A DNA stretch of 64,000 bases from Globodera rostochiensis (Eukaryota; Nematoda; Chromadorea; Rhabditida; Heteroderidae), in the NCBI GenBank assembly GCA_018350325.1, contig JAEVLN010000005.1, positions 3,544,142 to 3,608,141 of the forward strand, given 5' to 3'. Both the position numbers and the translations under genes were made by a program. Of this stretch, positions 33,877 through 45,028 are shown piece by piece. Numbering within the stretch: the stretch's first letter is position 1; every line of letters starts with the position of its first letter. Below the pieces are notes generated by a model. It ran no database searches. It saw nothing but the letters and a program-made list of their open reading frames with translations, and had not been told where the DNA came from.

Positions 33877-34674
33877 TAACCTTTTATGATCCTTCAGCAT
33901 TACACATTAAATTCCTCTAAATTTTGTAAATGTATTGAATAAGAATTAATCAAAAATAATAAATTTAATATCGTTGTAAGGATAACAAAAAAAAATGTAC
34001 ATCCGAAAAAACGTGACATAAAATGAAGCATTTATTTTTATTAAGAATTCTGCCACATTTTTGCTTTAGATTGAGCAGCCCTTTTTAGTCCAATTTTTAG
34101 CTTTTTCTGGGGGAGGGGTCGAAGATTTGAATTTGATGGAATTTGTAATAAAATTATATAAAGTCAAATTATTGGGCTTTTGAAATTCTCCGTATTTCCG
34201 GACATTTTTTTGCGAGCCGGAATTCCGGATTCCGGCCTTTTTGTGGTTTCCGGTTACATCCCGGATACACATAAATCAATAGAAAGCATTGGCACTGGCA
34301 TAATTGGGCCAATTCCACGTCAATTCCACCGGCAAACAGCGAAGGTTGGGCAATATAAAAGTGGCTTGTTGTAAGCCAAATCCATCAGGGGGGCTTTCAT
34401 ATTTAATACAAAGATTTATTTCTCCCATTTTATGTTTTTTTGAGCCATATAAAACCCGAAAAATGCATTCCTATGAATCGAAACTTTCGGATTTTAGGAA
34501 ATTCCTGGAAATTTTTCCTTGAGTCATTTTGTGCTAAAAAAAAGTCCCCGATTAATATTTGTAAAAATTTGTGAAAATTTATTATTCATTGAAAATTTTT
34601 GACAGAAATTCTGTAAGACGAAAATTAATTGACAAATTTTCCCATATCGTTTCTATATATTATAAAATTAATTG

Positions 34675-34723
34675 GAATTTCATATAAATGCCCCTAAATT
34701 CAGAGTTATTTTGCGCTAATAAA
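34675..34723 (+). promoter_or_regulatory. Leader box and TATA-like element (gene F)
   Basis: TTTCATATAAATGCCCCTAA then ATTCAGAGTTATTTTGCGCT before ATG. Confidence 0.55.
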
Positions 34724-35740
34724 ATGGAAGCGTTTTGGGTTTTAATTTTGGTCTCATTTCTTGCAACAAATTCACTCGAAAAAGCCGAATCCGTAAAATT
34801 GGAGGAATTGCAACTCAAAACATTTGATGAAATATTCGGTGAAGGCTTGTGGGACAAAGATGAAGCCGAAGATTTGAAAACGCCGGCGCCAACAAGCTTT
34901 GGACAAAATGTCCATCACCAAATCGACCGACAGAACACCCAAATTGGACAAATTGAAACCAATTCAACTGATCAGAATCCTCCTCTCACAGAGACTGATC
35001 ATTCTAATAATGCCAAAAATGGCAAAGAACAGAACGAAGTAATGAAAGAAATTACTTCAAATGAAAAACGTCAAATTATCGACAAATTCCACACAATGAG
35101 AAACGAATTTAAGCAAAAAGGAAAATATTCGGCAAAAGAATGGAATCAAATTGATGAGAAAATTGCTAAACATTTAAAAGTCAGTCGCAAAAAAATATAT
35201 AAATGGAAAAAAGAATTTGGCTTAAGTCAAAAAATGCATAACTTTGGGAAGAAAAAAAATGAGCGACAAAATTTAATAGAAAAATTTGATCAGAGAAAAG
35301 CCGAGTTAAAGCGGGCCGGATTCAAAAACTCTTATCCAAATCAAATAAATGAAACTGTCGCAAAAGAGTTAGGCCTCGGTTTTAGAACAATTTACAGGTG
35401 GAAAAAAGAACTTGGCCAATCCAGTGAGTATTTCAAGTCCAATTTTATTTATTTATTTTTATTAAATTCTTTTACAGCTCAAAATAAATACGCCTACAGC
35501 AAACAAAAGGAATTGTTGAAACGTTATTATGAAATTAAAGACAAAAATCCTAAAATTAGAAATGAGGACATTATTAAAAGCCTGAACATCAGCAGAGTCA
35601 CTTTTTATAAATGGAAAAAACAATTTAAACGACAGCAATTTCATAAAAATTCTGTCGATGGACATTCTGTAGAAGAAAATGCCGCGGCAAATGTTCAGGA
35701 AATTGGGAACTCAAATTTGAATGAATGGTCAATGAATTAG
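34724..35740 (+). CDS. Secreted repeat/triple-HTH family protein F
   Basis: Exons 34724-35423 and 35478-35740 give 320 residues; start chosen at MEAFWVLILVSFLATNSLEK to match the family rather than the ATG 36 bp upstream. Shortest repeat array: a single IETNSTDQNPPLTETDHS unit. Domain 1 ends KIYKWKKEFGLS, then a KMHNFGKKKNERQN linker shared with the 39.4 kb gene; domain 2 ends TIYRWKKELGQ; domain 3 is VTFYKWKKQFKRQQ. The 54-bp intron has no stop and is a multiple of three, so an unspliced transcript would encode a 338-residue version with a hydrophobic YLFLLNSFTA insert; no other member has this property. Confidence 0.85.
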   Translation: MEAFWVLILVSFLATNSLEKAESVKLEELQLKTFDEIFGEGLWDKDEAEDLKTPAPTSFGQNVHHQIDRQNTQIGQIETNSTDQNPPLTETDHSNNAKNGKEQNEVMKEITSNEKRQIIDKFHTMRNEFKQKGKYSAKEWNQIDEKIAKHLKVSRKKIYKWKKEFGLSQKMHNFGKKKNERQNLIEKFDQRKAELKRAGFKNSYPNQINETVAKELGLGFRTIYRWKKELGQSSEYFKSNFIYLFLLNSFTAQNKYAYSKQKELLKRYYEIKDKNPKIRNEDIIKSLNISRVTFYKWKKQFKRQQFHKNSVDGHSVEENAAANVQEIGNSNLNEWSMN

Positions 35741-35840
35741 AAAACTCGATTTGGCATCTGATGATTTTAAATATTTTTTGACAAATGCGATTTACTTAAA
35801 TATTATGTTAAATCTATTTTGGAATACCTGTACCTCTCAA

Positions 35841-36346
35841 ACTTTTTCTCTTGGTCTATAAAACACGAAACATCCAATTAAACAAAAACAAAAAACATAA
35901 ATTTTCATATTTAGCAAACAATTGATAAAAAATATATGTGAAATTTGAAAGTGGGGTCCGTGCATATTTCGGGTATATTTAGGTTTAAACAAAATGCAAA
36001 AAATGCGTGGAACCTGATAACAAGTGAGCCTGGCCGATGAACAAAAGAAAATGCTTTATTAATTATCTCACCCAAAATCAATATTTCTGACATCCGTAAA
36101 TATTACTCTTATATACAATAATAATCATTTATTAAAAACGGGCAATCGGTTGTGAATAGCCAAATGAAAAAAAAAATGTTCTTCAACATCATTGTATGCA
36201 CACTTTTAAGACTTTACTGACACAAATTTTTCGAAGCATTTTTTGGAAAAGGCTTTCATTAATTATTAGAGTACGGACCGGACCGGATCCGGATTCTGTG
36301 TCCCGCCTTTTTCAACAATTCATCTTCTAGTTTTTATTGCATTTTT
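35841..36346. other. Spacer of the inverted duplication, no gene
   Basis: AT-rich; 36267-36300 begins TAGAGTACGGACCGGACCGG, a truncated end of the CCGGGAC-type MITE. Confidence 0.4.
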
Positions 36347-36646
36347 CAGGCGTGAACACGGATATCCCGGATATGCGGATATCCGCGGATATATCCGGAT
36401 ACGGACGGATAACGGATATGGAATTTCGGAAAGTCACGGATATGGACGGATATGAAAAATCCACAATTTTTTTTTTCACTTTTATTTGTTTTTCTATCCG
36501 GATTTATCCGCTGTATATCCGCGGATATCCGATATGGGATTTTGGAAGGTCACGGATACTGACGGATAACGGATATGAGATTGCCAAAATTACGATTATT
36601 TACGATTACGATACGATACGATACACATCCCTGGTGCACACCCCTG
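36347..36646. mobile_element. hAT-like MITE, CGGATATCCG type, exact target duplication
   Basis: The ends CAGGCGTGAACAC and GTGCACACCCCTG are imperfect inverted repeats; both flanks are GCATTTTT (36339-36346, 36647-36654). Filled with CGGATATCCGCGGATA words. 300 bp. Confidence 0.8.
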
Positions 36647-36742
36647 GCATTTTTCACCACAAATGGTGGCGCTCTGCCCTTAGTGGGCGTGATTTTATTC
36701 CACGTCTTGGCTCCCGGCACTTTGAATTTATCGGATACATAC

Positions 36743-36848
36743 TAGAGTAGGTCGGGACCGGGACCGGTCGGGAAATTTCCGGTTTTGAAATCCCGGTCCC
36801 GGTTTTGAAAAATCGAAATCCCGTCCCGGTCGGACTGGGACTAACCGG
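36743..36848. mobile_element. Truncated hAT-like MITE, CCGGGAC type
   Basis: Left end TAGAGTAGGTCGGGACCGGG, interior of CCCGGTCCCGG words, no right end. Confidence 0.55.
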
Positions 36849-36952
36849 GAAAAAATACACCCCTAAGGATGGAATTTTCAGCTAGATGTGTTCGGTTGTA
36901 GTGTAGTGGTGAGTGGTAGGGACATTAGGTTTGGTAGTGTCGGGGTTCAGAC

Positions 36953-37714
36953 TAGTGTTAGGCAAATGGGGTTTTTCGGTAATCGGTAACGGTAATTCGG
37001 TAACTTTTTCGGGATTGATTTCCCATGCTTGAAGCATTGAATTGGCCTTTGCTGTTATGTTAATGTTGTCGTGTGCTTCCGGAAAGTGCATGCAAGACAA
37101 AACAAAATTCACTCTGCTCCAACAATTCGAAATACCATGAGCTGTGAGGCCTATAAATAAAATGTAGCAAGCACAAATTTGCATAAAAAGTGCATACGAA
37201 ATGTAGGAGTCGCTTGGTCCGCTCCAAATGTCAGTGGTAAATGAGAGATGCGAACATTTGTTTAGTTCCTCTTGAACTTTTTTTGAGCCAGTCCATAAAT
37301 GCGCGGCAACGCCCATTCTCTGTAGTGCTTTTGATCCTTAATTGTTTGTAGCGGATGATTGACGGAAAATAGGGTGTGGAATGTCGTGTGATTTATTTGG
37401 TGGAAGGAATTGTTTGTGCACGCAATGAAATGGACAATTTTTCTGTCCAGTGAGCTGAGCTCTCCTTTAATTTATTATTTACAACACAAATTGAAATTAG
37501 TTTAATTAACCTGCACTATTCACATTGACAAATTTTTCCATTGTTCCGGGGCGCGTTTTCATTTCATTTTCTTGGAGCTTTTTCAATTTTTCAGCGAATT
37601 CTGGATGCTGTTTGACATTTTTTCTCGGTCGGTATACCGAATCGGTAATACCGAAAAAATTACCGCGGTAATACCGAAAAGTACAGCGGTAATACCGTAC
37701 CGTGCCTAACACTA
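36953..37714. mobile_element. hAT element with transposase remnant, exact TIRs and target duplication
   Basis: TAGTGTTAGGCA and TGCCTAACACTA are perfect 12-bp inverted ends flanked by GTTCAGAC on both sides. Both subterminal regions are CGGTAATACCG/CGGTAACGGTAA words. 762 bp, internally deleted, with a transposase fragment on the minus strand. This ties the palindrome-word MITE style to the hAT superfamily. Confidence 0.9.
37000..37330 (-). pseudogene. hAT transposase fragment
   Basis: The minus-strand frame reads CSHLSFTTDIWSGPS, SYISYALF and FPEAHDNINI...MLQAWEI, the layout of the hAT RNase H-like core around its first Asp (TTDIWS). A separate N-terminal scrap (RPRKNVKQHPEFAEKLKKL) is at about 37500-37630. 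The insertion domain, second Asp region, catalytic Glu and dimerisation domain are missing. Confidence 0.75.
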
Positions 37715-37790
37715 GTTCAGACCCCCCGACCGTGTAAATGATTTTTTCCAAGTTTTTCTGAACATTTACGAGTGCATAAGCAATTCTAAA

Positions 37791-38278
37791 ATTCTTTTAG
37801 ATTTTTCCGATTTTGTTTTTAATATTTTCACAAGTGATTTCATTTTTTGGTTGGACGAAATCACAAAACCATAGGGAGGACCATTTGAACAACTGAAGCA
37901 AATCATTTAACATTTTTTGAAAAACAAATAAGAATTTTAAAAAAAGCGGGACAGGACAAATACAGCTCGAACTTGATGAATTAACAAAAAAAAGACTTTA
38001 TTATGGGAAAAATATCCAATCAAAGCAAATTTTGTCATTATTTTATTTCTGAGATGGCCATTCTCATCAATACCCAACCAATTTGACATCAGAACGCATT
38101 TTGTCTGATTGGCCTAAATTTTTGGTAAATTTTTGCGGTCGCCAAATATTAAATGGGTTTGTCCGAAGTATTCCAAAATAGATTTAGCATAATATATTTA
38201 AGTAAATCGCATTTGTCAAAAAATATTTAAAAATCATCAGATGCCAAATCGGGTTTTTCTAATTCATTGACCATTCAT
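37791..38278. other. Spacer and 3' flank of gene G, no gene
   Basis: 38165-38278 mirrors the 3' flank of gene F (35745-35840). Confidence 0.6.
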
Positions 38279-39408
38279 TCAAATACTCTCCGAATTTGAG
38301 TTCCTAATTTCCTGAACATTTGCCGCGGCATTCTCTTCCACAGAATGTCCATCGACAGAATTTTGATGGGATTGCTGTCGTTTAAATTGTTTTTTCCAAT
38401 TGACCAAAGTGCGTGATCCAATTTTCAACATTTTAGCAATTTCATCGTCTCTAATTTTAGAATTTTGGTCTTTAATTTCATAATAACGTTTCATTAATTC
38501 CATTTGTTCGCTGTTGGAGTATTTATGTTTTGGTTCTGTAAAAAGAATTTTGAATTAATTTAAATAAATAAATAAATAAAATTGGTCTTGAAATACTCAC
38601 TGGTTTGACCAAGTTCACTTTTCCAATTGTAAATTGTTCTAAGACTGAGGCCCAACTTTTTTGCGACAGTTTCATTTATTTGATTGGGATATGAGTTTTT
38701 TAATCCGGCCCGCTTTAACTCGGCTTTTCTCTGATCAAATTTCTTTATCATATTTTTTCGAGCATTTTTTGTCTTTCCAAAGTTATGCATTTTTTGACTT
38801 AAGTCTAATTCTTTTTTCCATTTATATATTTTTGAGCGACTGACTTTCAAATGTTTAGCAATTTTCTCCTCAATTTGAACCCATTCTTTTCCCGAAATTT
38901 TTCCTTTTTGCATACATTTATTTCTCATTGCGTGGAATTTGTCAATAATTTTACGTTTTTCATTTGAAGTAATTTCTTCGCCATTTTTGGCATTATCAGA
39001 GTGATCAGACTCTGTGAGAGGAGGATTCTGATCAGTAGAATTGGGTTCAATTTGTTCAGAGTGATCAGACTCTGTGAGAGGAGCATTCTGATCAGTAGAA
39101 TTGGGTTCAATTTGTTCAGAGTGATCAGACTCTGTGAGAGGAGCATTCTGATCAGTAGAATTGGGTTCAATTTGTCCAATTTGGGTGTTCGGCCGGTCGA
39201 TTTGGTGATGGACATTTTGTCCAAAATTTGTTGGCGGCGGCGTTTTCAAATCTTCGGCGGCTTCATCTTTGTCCCACCAGCCTTCTCCGAATATTTCATC
39301 AAATGTTTTGAGTGGCGTTTCCTCCAATTTTACTTTTACGGCTTCGGCTTTGTCCAGTGAATTTGTTGCAAATAATCCCACTAAAATTATAATCCAAAAT
39401 TCTTCCAT
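38279..39408 (-). CDS. Secreted repeat/triple-HTH family protein G
   Basis: Exons 39408-38601 and 38535-38279 (65-bp intron) give 354 residues; an ATG nine bases earlier (MPK) is possible but not conserved. Signal peptide MEEFWIIILVGLFATNSLDK, KVKLEETPLKTFDEIFGEG. Three 20-residue units, two with the spacer NAPLTESDHSEQ and one NPPLTESDHS. Domain 1 has CMQKGKISGKEW and ends KIYKWKKELDLS; linker KMHNFGKTKNARKN as in F; domain 2 ends TIYNWKSELGQ; domain 3 TLVNWKKQFKRQQ. F and G are mirrored copies by flanks, yet have one and three repeat units. Confidence 0.85.
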
Positions 39409-39452
39409 TTTGGGCAAAATAACTCTGAATTTGGGGCATTTATATGAAATTC
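39409..39452 (-). promoter_or_regulatory. Leader box and TATA-like element (gene G)
   Basis: Minus strand: TTTCATATAAATGCCCCAAA then TTCAGAGTTATTTTGCCCAA up to the start. Confidence 0.55.
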
Positions 39453-40332
39453 CAATTAATTTTATAATAAAAGAAATGATATGGGAAAATTTGTAAATTA
39501 ATTTTGTCTTACAGAATTTCTGTCAAAAATTTTCAATGAATAATAAATTTTCACAAGTTTTTACAAATATTAAAAAAAAAATTATTGAAAGTAATAAATG
39601 GCCGCCCACAACTGAAATGGGTTTTTATTCATATAAAATATTCCTGACATTTCCTAAATAGGTATTTTTTATCTTTAGGAGTGCATTTTTCGGGTTTTAT
39701 TGCATTTTTGTTAAGGAATTTTTCCGAAATTGCCAAATATGTCATATTTTATGACCTAACAAATAAATTATACAAATATGACTCAAAAACATTTAAAAAA
39801 ATGGGAGAAATAAAATCTTTGTATTAAATAATAATCGATTTGGTTTACAACAAGCCACTTTATATTGCCCAACATTTTGCCTGTGGAATTGACGTGGAAT
39901 TGGCCCAATTATGCCAGTGCCAATGCTTTCTATTGATTTATGTGTATCCGGGATGTAACCGGAAACCATAAAAAGTCCGGAATCCGGAATTCCGGCTCGC
40001 AAAAAAATGTCCGGAAATACGGAGAATTATAAAATCCCAATAATTTGTTATATAATTTTATTACAAATTCCATCAAATTCAAATCTTCGACCCCTCCCCC
40101 AGAAAAAGCTAAAAATTGGACTAAAAAGGGCTGCTCAATCTAAAGCAAAAATGTGGCAGAATTCTTAATAAAAATAAATGCTTCATTTTATGTGACGTTT
40201 TTTCGGATGTACATTTTTTTTTGTTATCCTTACAACGATATTAAATTTATTATTTTTGATTAATTCTTATTCAATACATTTACAAAATTTAGAGGAATTT
40301 AATGTGTGATGCTGAAGGATCATAAAAGGTTA

Positions 40333-40402
40333 AGCACCCGGCAGGAATCGAACCTGCAACCGCAGCAATCCGTGCTAAGCTCTAACCAATTCGTGCTGGG
40401 TC
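40333..40402 (-). other. tRNA-like sequence, inverted copy
   Basis: Mirror copy of 33810-33876 with the same CGGAT loop, so not functional. Confidence 0.6.
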
Positions 40403-40409
40403 GTTTCGT

Positions 40410-40860
40410 AAATTCCGCCACTATGGGCGTTTCGTAAATCCGCCACATATATTTTATGAAATAGTTTTAGACATCATAACTTTATACACCCCTAGACCTT
40501 ATACTAATGGAAAGCTCTATAAGAATTGAAACAATTTGTAAAACTAAACTAAGCAGTAAATCAACGTTTAAATAAGTTATGAACAGAAAACCAAGAAAAA
40601 GTCCGATTTTTGGGAAGTTTATATTATAACTTTTTTGAAACTTATCAAAACACTTCGACTTTGCTGTAATGCTTTTTCTACACATTTGGAGCTTTCCATT
40701 GATATAAGGTTTAACTGATTTAGTGCGGGGTGTATAAAGTTATAATGTCTAAAATTATTTCATAAAATATATGTGGCGGATTTACGAAACGCCCATAGTG
40801 GCGGAATTTACGAAACGAGGATTTACGAAACGCCCATAGTGGCGGATTTACGAAACGACC
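40410..40860. mobile_element. Fold-back element, mirrored copy
   Basis: Inverted copy of 33475-33805 bounded on both sides by GGCG/CCGCC plus TTTACGAAACGCCCATAGTG units. Confidence 0.7.
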
Positions 40861-40895
40861 TAACACCTAACCAATTGAGCTACAGGCGCCCTTTT
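40861..40895 (-). other. 5' half of a tRNA sequence
   Basis: Minus strand GGCGCCTGTAGCTCAATTGG then TTAG: an intact acceptor strand and D-arm start, cut off by the fold-back element's end. No 3' half seen. Confidence 0.55.
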
Positions 40896-40999
40896 AGCGG
40901 ATCCTTCAGTGGGTTCATTCACAATTCTAACCTTCCCCACACATGGGAAGGCGGCGTGACTGGCTGGGGATGCCGGTCAGGCACCAGTCCGCACTACTA

Positions 41000-41310
41000 A
41001 TGGAGAAATTGCTGTCGTTTAAATTGCCTTTTCCATCTAAGCAATTTAATGGAAGCAGCCAAAACAAGGCTAAAAGGGACTTTGTGACACAATGCAAAAC
41101 GATTTAAACTCAGTCAATTGTTTTTAATTAAATATTTTTTCATTTTAGCGAAAAAAATAAAAATCAATAATTTTAATTAGCCAGTCATCAGTGTTCGGGG
41201 TTTCACCCGAGACTCATATTTAGTGATAATAGAACGCCAATGCGGGCGGTCACTTATTCGAGTTCCCAATTTCCTGAACATTTGCCGCGGCATTTACTTC
41301 CACAGAATGT
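41000..41310 (-). pseudogene. Two scraps of family exon 2
   Basis: 41000-41045 (AATTGCTGTCGTTTAAATTG on plus) and 41258-41310 (TTCCTGAACATTTGCCGCGG on plus) match the domain 3 end and C-terminal tail of the family in reverse complement, 210 bp apart, with unrelated AT-rich DNA between. Confidence 0.7.
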
Positions 41311-41689
41311 TATTTGCAGGAATTTAATATTTATGAGATGACAACTTTTGCCTGTGGAATTGACGTGGAATTGGCCCAATTATGCCAGTGCCAATGCTTT
41401 CTATTGATTTATGTGTATCCGGGATGTAACCGGAAACCATAAAAAGGCCGGAAGCTGGAATTCCGGCTCGCAAGTAAATGTCCGGAAATACGGAGGATTT
41501 CAAAATCCCAATACTTTGACTTTTTCTAATTTTTCTAATCTTTTTCAAAACATTTTTTCATAACAAATTCCATCAAAAATTCAAATTTTCGACCTCTCCC
41601 CCAGAAAAAGCTAAAAATTGGAAGAAACTCCATTTACCCGCATTAGGGTTGGCAGAAATTAAAAAATGATGGGCCTTATTGATTTTTTG

Positions 41690-42275
41690 AAGCAGACAAA
41701 GATTTTAAAACGCCGGCCCCAACAAACTTTGGACAAAATGTCCATCACCAAATCGACCGACAGAACACCCAAATTGGACAAATTGAACCCAATTCAACTG
41801 ATCAGAAGCCGCCTCTTACAGAGTCTGACCACTCTGAAAATGACAAAAATGGGGACGAACAGAACGAAATAATCAAAAAAATTACTTCAAACGAAAAACG
41901 TAAAATTATTGCCAAATTCCACACAATGAAAGACGAATTCAAGCAAAAAAGAAACTATTCAAAAAAGGAATGGAATCAAATTGAGGAGAAAATTGCTAAA
42001 TATTTAAAAGCCATTCTTTTGCAGAACTAAAACATAAACACTCACACAGCGAACAAAAAGAATTGATGAAATGTTATTATGAAATTAAGGACCAAAATCC
42101 TAAAATTCATGACAAGACATTGCCAAAATGTTGAAAATTGGAAGTGCCACTTTGTATAAATGGAAAAAGCAATTTAAACGGCATAAATTTCATCCAAATT
42201 CTGTCGATGGACATTCTGTGGAAGAGCATGCCGCGCCAAATTTTAAATTGAGAACCCGAATTCGGAATGTATTTA
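41690..42275 (+). pseudogene. Family pseudogene H
   Basis: Begins in the VHHQIDRQNTQIG region without signal peptide, keeps one NSTDQ unit and half of domain 1 (KKEWNQIEEKIAKYLK), then jumps directly into the intron's 3' end (ATTCTTTTGCAG) and exon 2. Domain 2 and the donor site are deleted. Exon 2 has a frameshift near 42110 and a diverged tail. Confidence 0.85.
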
Positions 42276-42392
42276 AATGAATAAATTTGAATGAAATCGA
42301 TTTGTCAATAAAAAATTCGAAAACTCAGCACTTTCTACATTTTTGCTTAAATTTTCTTAGCAAAGATGAAGCGAGAAAGTTTTTTTGGCTTC

Positions 42393-42462
42393 CCGGTAGC
42401 TCAGTGGAGGAGCTGCCCACGGATTGGGCTAAGGTCGTGGGTTCGAGTTCCACCCGGGGTTA
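42393..42462 (+). other. tRNA-like sequence (SINE head)
   Basis: CCCGGTAGCTCAGTGGAGGA then GCTGCCCACGGATTGGGCT and GTGGGTTCGAGTTCCACCCG. D and T arms pair and the acceptor pairs at 5-6 of 7, but the anticodon loop (ACGGATT) lacks U33. Related to 8930-8998; both continue with GGGGYTAACATTT. Confidence 0.55.
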
Positions 42463-43970
42463 ACATTTTGCCGTTGTTCGCATAAACGAGGTATCTAAAT
42501 TTTGTGTGATCAAAATCAATGGGCACGGCACTTTTTTGATGTTGTTCGACAGCACAAACGCATGCACTTCCTCCAAAAAATTTACCCACCCTCTAATAAT
42601 TACTCATGGGTTTTTTTAATATTTTCCAAATCTCTAGCAGTTAAGTAAATTTAGTTTTCACAAATTTAGATTCTATTTTTATTTTCTGATTATGAAGAAT
42701 AATGTCAGGAAAACAAACTCATCACCGAATTTCTTCTTTATCATTCCGCATGAACTCGGAACTCGAGACGAGATTACCGTCTTAGATCGGGCGCATGCAA
42801 GGTCCCGATTTTTTGTTTAAATTAACATCTTTGAAAAATTTCCAAAATCAAATTTGGCTTCAGAAACGTGCAAAAAGCAATATCAGATCAAGATTTGCCT
42901 TTTTGTAATTTTGGTGTCTCTTGAACAATTTTAAGATCAAAATTAATTTTTTAAAAATTTTGAGACATTCGGACCGGTCTGCATCGGCCAAGTTGAAAGA
43001 GCGACTGTTCCAACTTGACAACCAAATTTTTTTAACATTAAAATCTTGCAACTTGAAAAATATATAAAAAAATCAAAAATAATAATTTTTCGGAAAATCT
43101 TGATCTTTTGACCAATTTCAAACCCCGGACCCGTCCGAACTTTTTTTTTTAATTCAAAAAAGGCTGGAGCGTGATGGAATTTCAAGATTTCTAAATTCAA
43201 AATGTAATATTTTTCCAAAAATTCTTTTTTTTCTGAAGCAATTTAATTAAAAAATATTTAATATTAAAGCAGCTGTCTTTCATTATTATATCCGGCTTTT
43301 GTTACTTAAAAGTCGTTTTTTCCTTAATTCAAAAATTTCAATCGATTTAAAAACCGCTTCAAATTCTCAATTTTTAATTTTTATTGACAAATTCGTAATT
43401 AGTGCATCAAATAACGCATTTACAGACAATTTTTAGAATAAAAAATATTTTCCACAAATTTTGACAAAACGGGTCCGAACAATGGTAAAATTTTTATGAA
43501 ATCTTAACACAAAAACGCCATTTTTGTAAAAATGATGATAATTAGTGGGAAAATATTATTGACACTCGCGAACTAATCCCAATGTTCACATTTGTTTATT
43601 TTGTGTTTTATCACAATTTTAAATTACCCAAAATTCATTTTATTTTTTTTAATGCCTAGTTCTGAATTTACAGAGTTTATATTATATATATATATATCGA
43701 TCGCCATTTTTGTAAAAATGATGATAATTCGTGGGAAAATAATATTATTGATTCGGATAAGTTATTTAAAATAATATTATTAAAAAATATGATTTATGAA
43801 TGCCCATCTCAATAGTGGGCTGTCATTTATTACTTTTAATCATCTTTTTCAAAGTTGAATAATATTTATATTTGTAATAATTGTGAATATTTAATATTCT
43901 TTAAATAAATATTTGAGAGAAATTCTTTTCCCACACCGAATTTTCCGTTAAAAATTATTAAATCAATTGG
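42463..43970. other. Intergenic, no gene
   Basis: 43085-43145 has the TTTCAAACCCCGGACCCG word also found near 2760, 52850 and 54310, marking a diverged TIR element. 43510-43550 and 43700-43745 are an 38-bp direct repeat (CCATTTTTGTAAAAATGATG). Confidence 0.4.
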
Positions 43971-44017
43971 AATTTCATATAAATGTCCATAAACTCAGAG
44001 GTTATTTTGCACATATA
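43971..44017 (+). promoter_or_regulatory. Leader box and TATA-like element (gene I)
   Basis: AATTTCATATAAATGTCCAT then AAACTCAGAGGTTATTTTGC before ATG. Confidence 0.55.
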
Positions 44018-45028
44018 ATGGAAGAGTTTTGGTTTTTAATTTTGGTGTTATTTTTTGCAACAAATTCACTCGAAAAAGCCGAATCCGTAAAATTGGAACT
44101 CAAAACATTTGATGAAATATTCGGAGAAGGCTGGTGGGACAAAGGTGAAGCCGAAGATTTGAAAACGTCGCCGCCAACAAACTTTGGACAAAATGTCCAT
44201 CACCAAATCGACCGACAGAACACCCAAATTGGACAAATTGAACCCAATTCAATTGATCAGCTTGGACAAATTGAACACAATTCAACTGATCAGAATACTC
44301 CTCTCACAGAGTCTGATCACTCTGATAATACCAAAAATGGTGAAGAACAAAGCGAAAATATTGCTAAAGATGAGCAAAAACGTAAAATTATCGACAAATT
44401 CCACGCAATTAAAGAAGAATTTAAGCAAAAAGGAAAATATTCAAAAAAAGAATGGGTTCAAATTGAGGTGAAAATTGCTAAACATTTAAAAGTCAACCGC
44501 TCAAAAATATTTGATTGGAAAAAAGAATTTGGCCTAAGTCGAAAAGTGTACTATGAAAAAGAAGAACGAAAACATTTGGTAGAGAAATTTGATCAGATGA
44601 AAGCCGACTTAAATCGTGCCGGATTCAAAAACTCTTATCATCAAGAAATTGATAAAACTGTAGCGAAAGAGTTGGGCATCTGTTTTAGAACAATTTTCAA
44701 TTGGAAAAGTGAACTTGGCCAAACCAGTGAGTTTTTAGAGCCCTTTTTATAAATTATTATTAATTAAAATTCTTTTACAGAACCAAATAAACACTCCCAC
44801 CGCGAACAAAAGAAATTGATGAAACGTTATTATGAAATTAAAGACAAAACGCCAAAAATTAGTGACGAGAACATTGCCAAAATGTTGAAAATTGGTGGAA
44901 GAACTTTGGTTAGATGGAAAAGGCAATTTAAACAACAGCAATTTTATCCATATTCTGTCGATTCTGTGGAAGAGAATGCCGGCTCAAATGTTCAGGAAAT
45001 TGGGGGCTTGAATTCGGAAAGTATTTGA
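44018..45028 (+). CDS. Secreted repeat/triple-HTH family protein I
   Basis: Exons 44018-44726 and 44781-45028 (54-bp intron) give 318 residues. Signal peptide MEEFWFLILVLFFATNSLEK; acidic EGWWDKGEAEDL. Two degenerate units, IEPNSIDQ (sequon lost) and IEHNSTDQ. The following segment from DHSDNTKNGEEQSENIAKDE through EWVQIEVKIA is almost identical to gene B, while the post-domain-1 linker KVYYEKEERKH matches gene D: the gene is a mosaic. Domain 2 ends TIFNWKSELGQ; domain 3 TLVRWKRQFKQQ with tail SVEENAGSNVQEIG. Confidence 0.85.

Larger units (their letters stand above)
33420..35840 (+). repeat. Inverted duplication, left arm (with gene F)
   Basis: Inverted copy of about 38165-40760 at lower identity in places: fold-back element, tRNA-like sequence, GGATGTAACCGG MITE piece, promoter, gene and 3' flank are all in mirrored order. 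The spacer is 2.3 kb. Confidence 0.85.
36890..37790 (+). mobile_element. tRNA-derived SINE interrupted by a hAT element
   Basis: Left part TTGTAGTGTAGTGGTGAGTG ... GTCGGGGTTCAGAC, right part CCCCCCGACCGTGTAAATGA then TTTTTTCCAAG and AACATTTACGAGTG, together one SINE like 16.56 kb. The break lies in the B box at the 8-bp target GTTCAGAC. Confidence 0.75.
38165..40760 (-). repeat. Inverted duplication, right arm (with gene G)
   Basis: Mirrors 33420-35840, including the tRNA-like sequence and the fold-back element. Confidence 0.85.
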
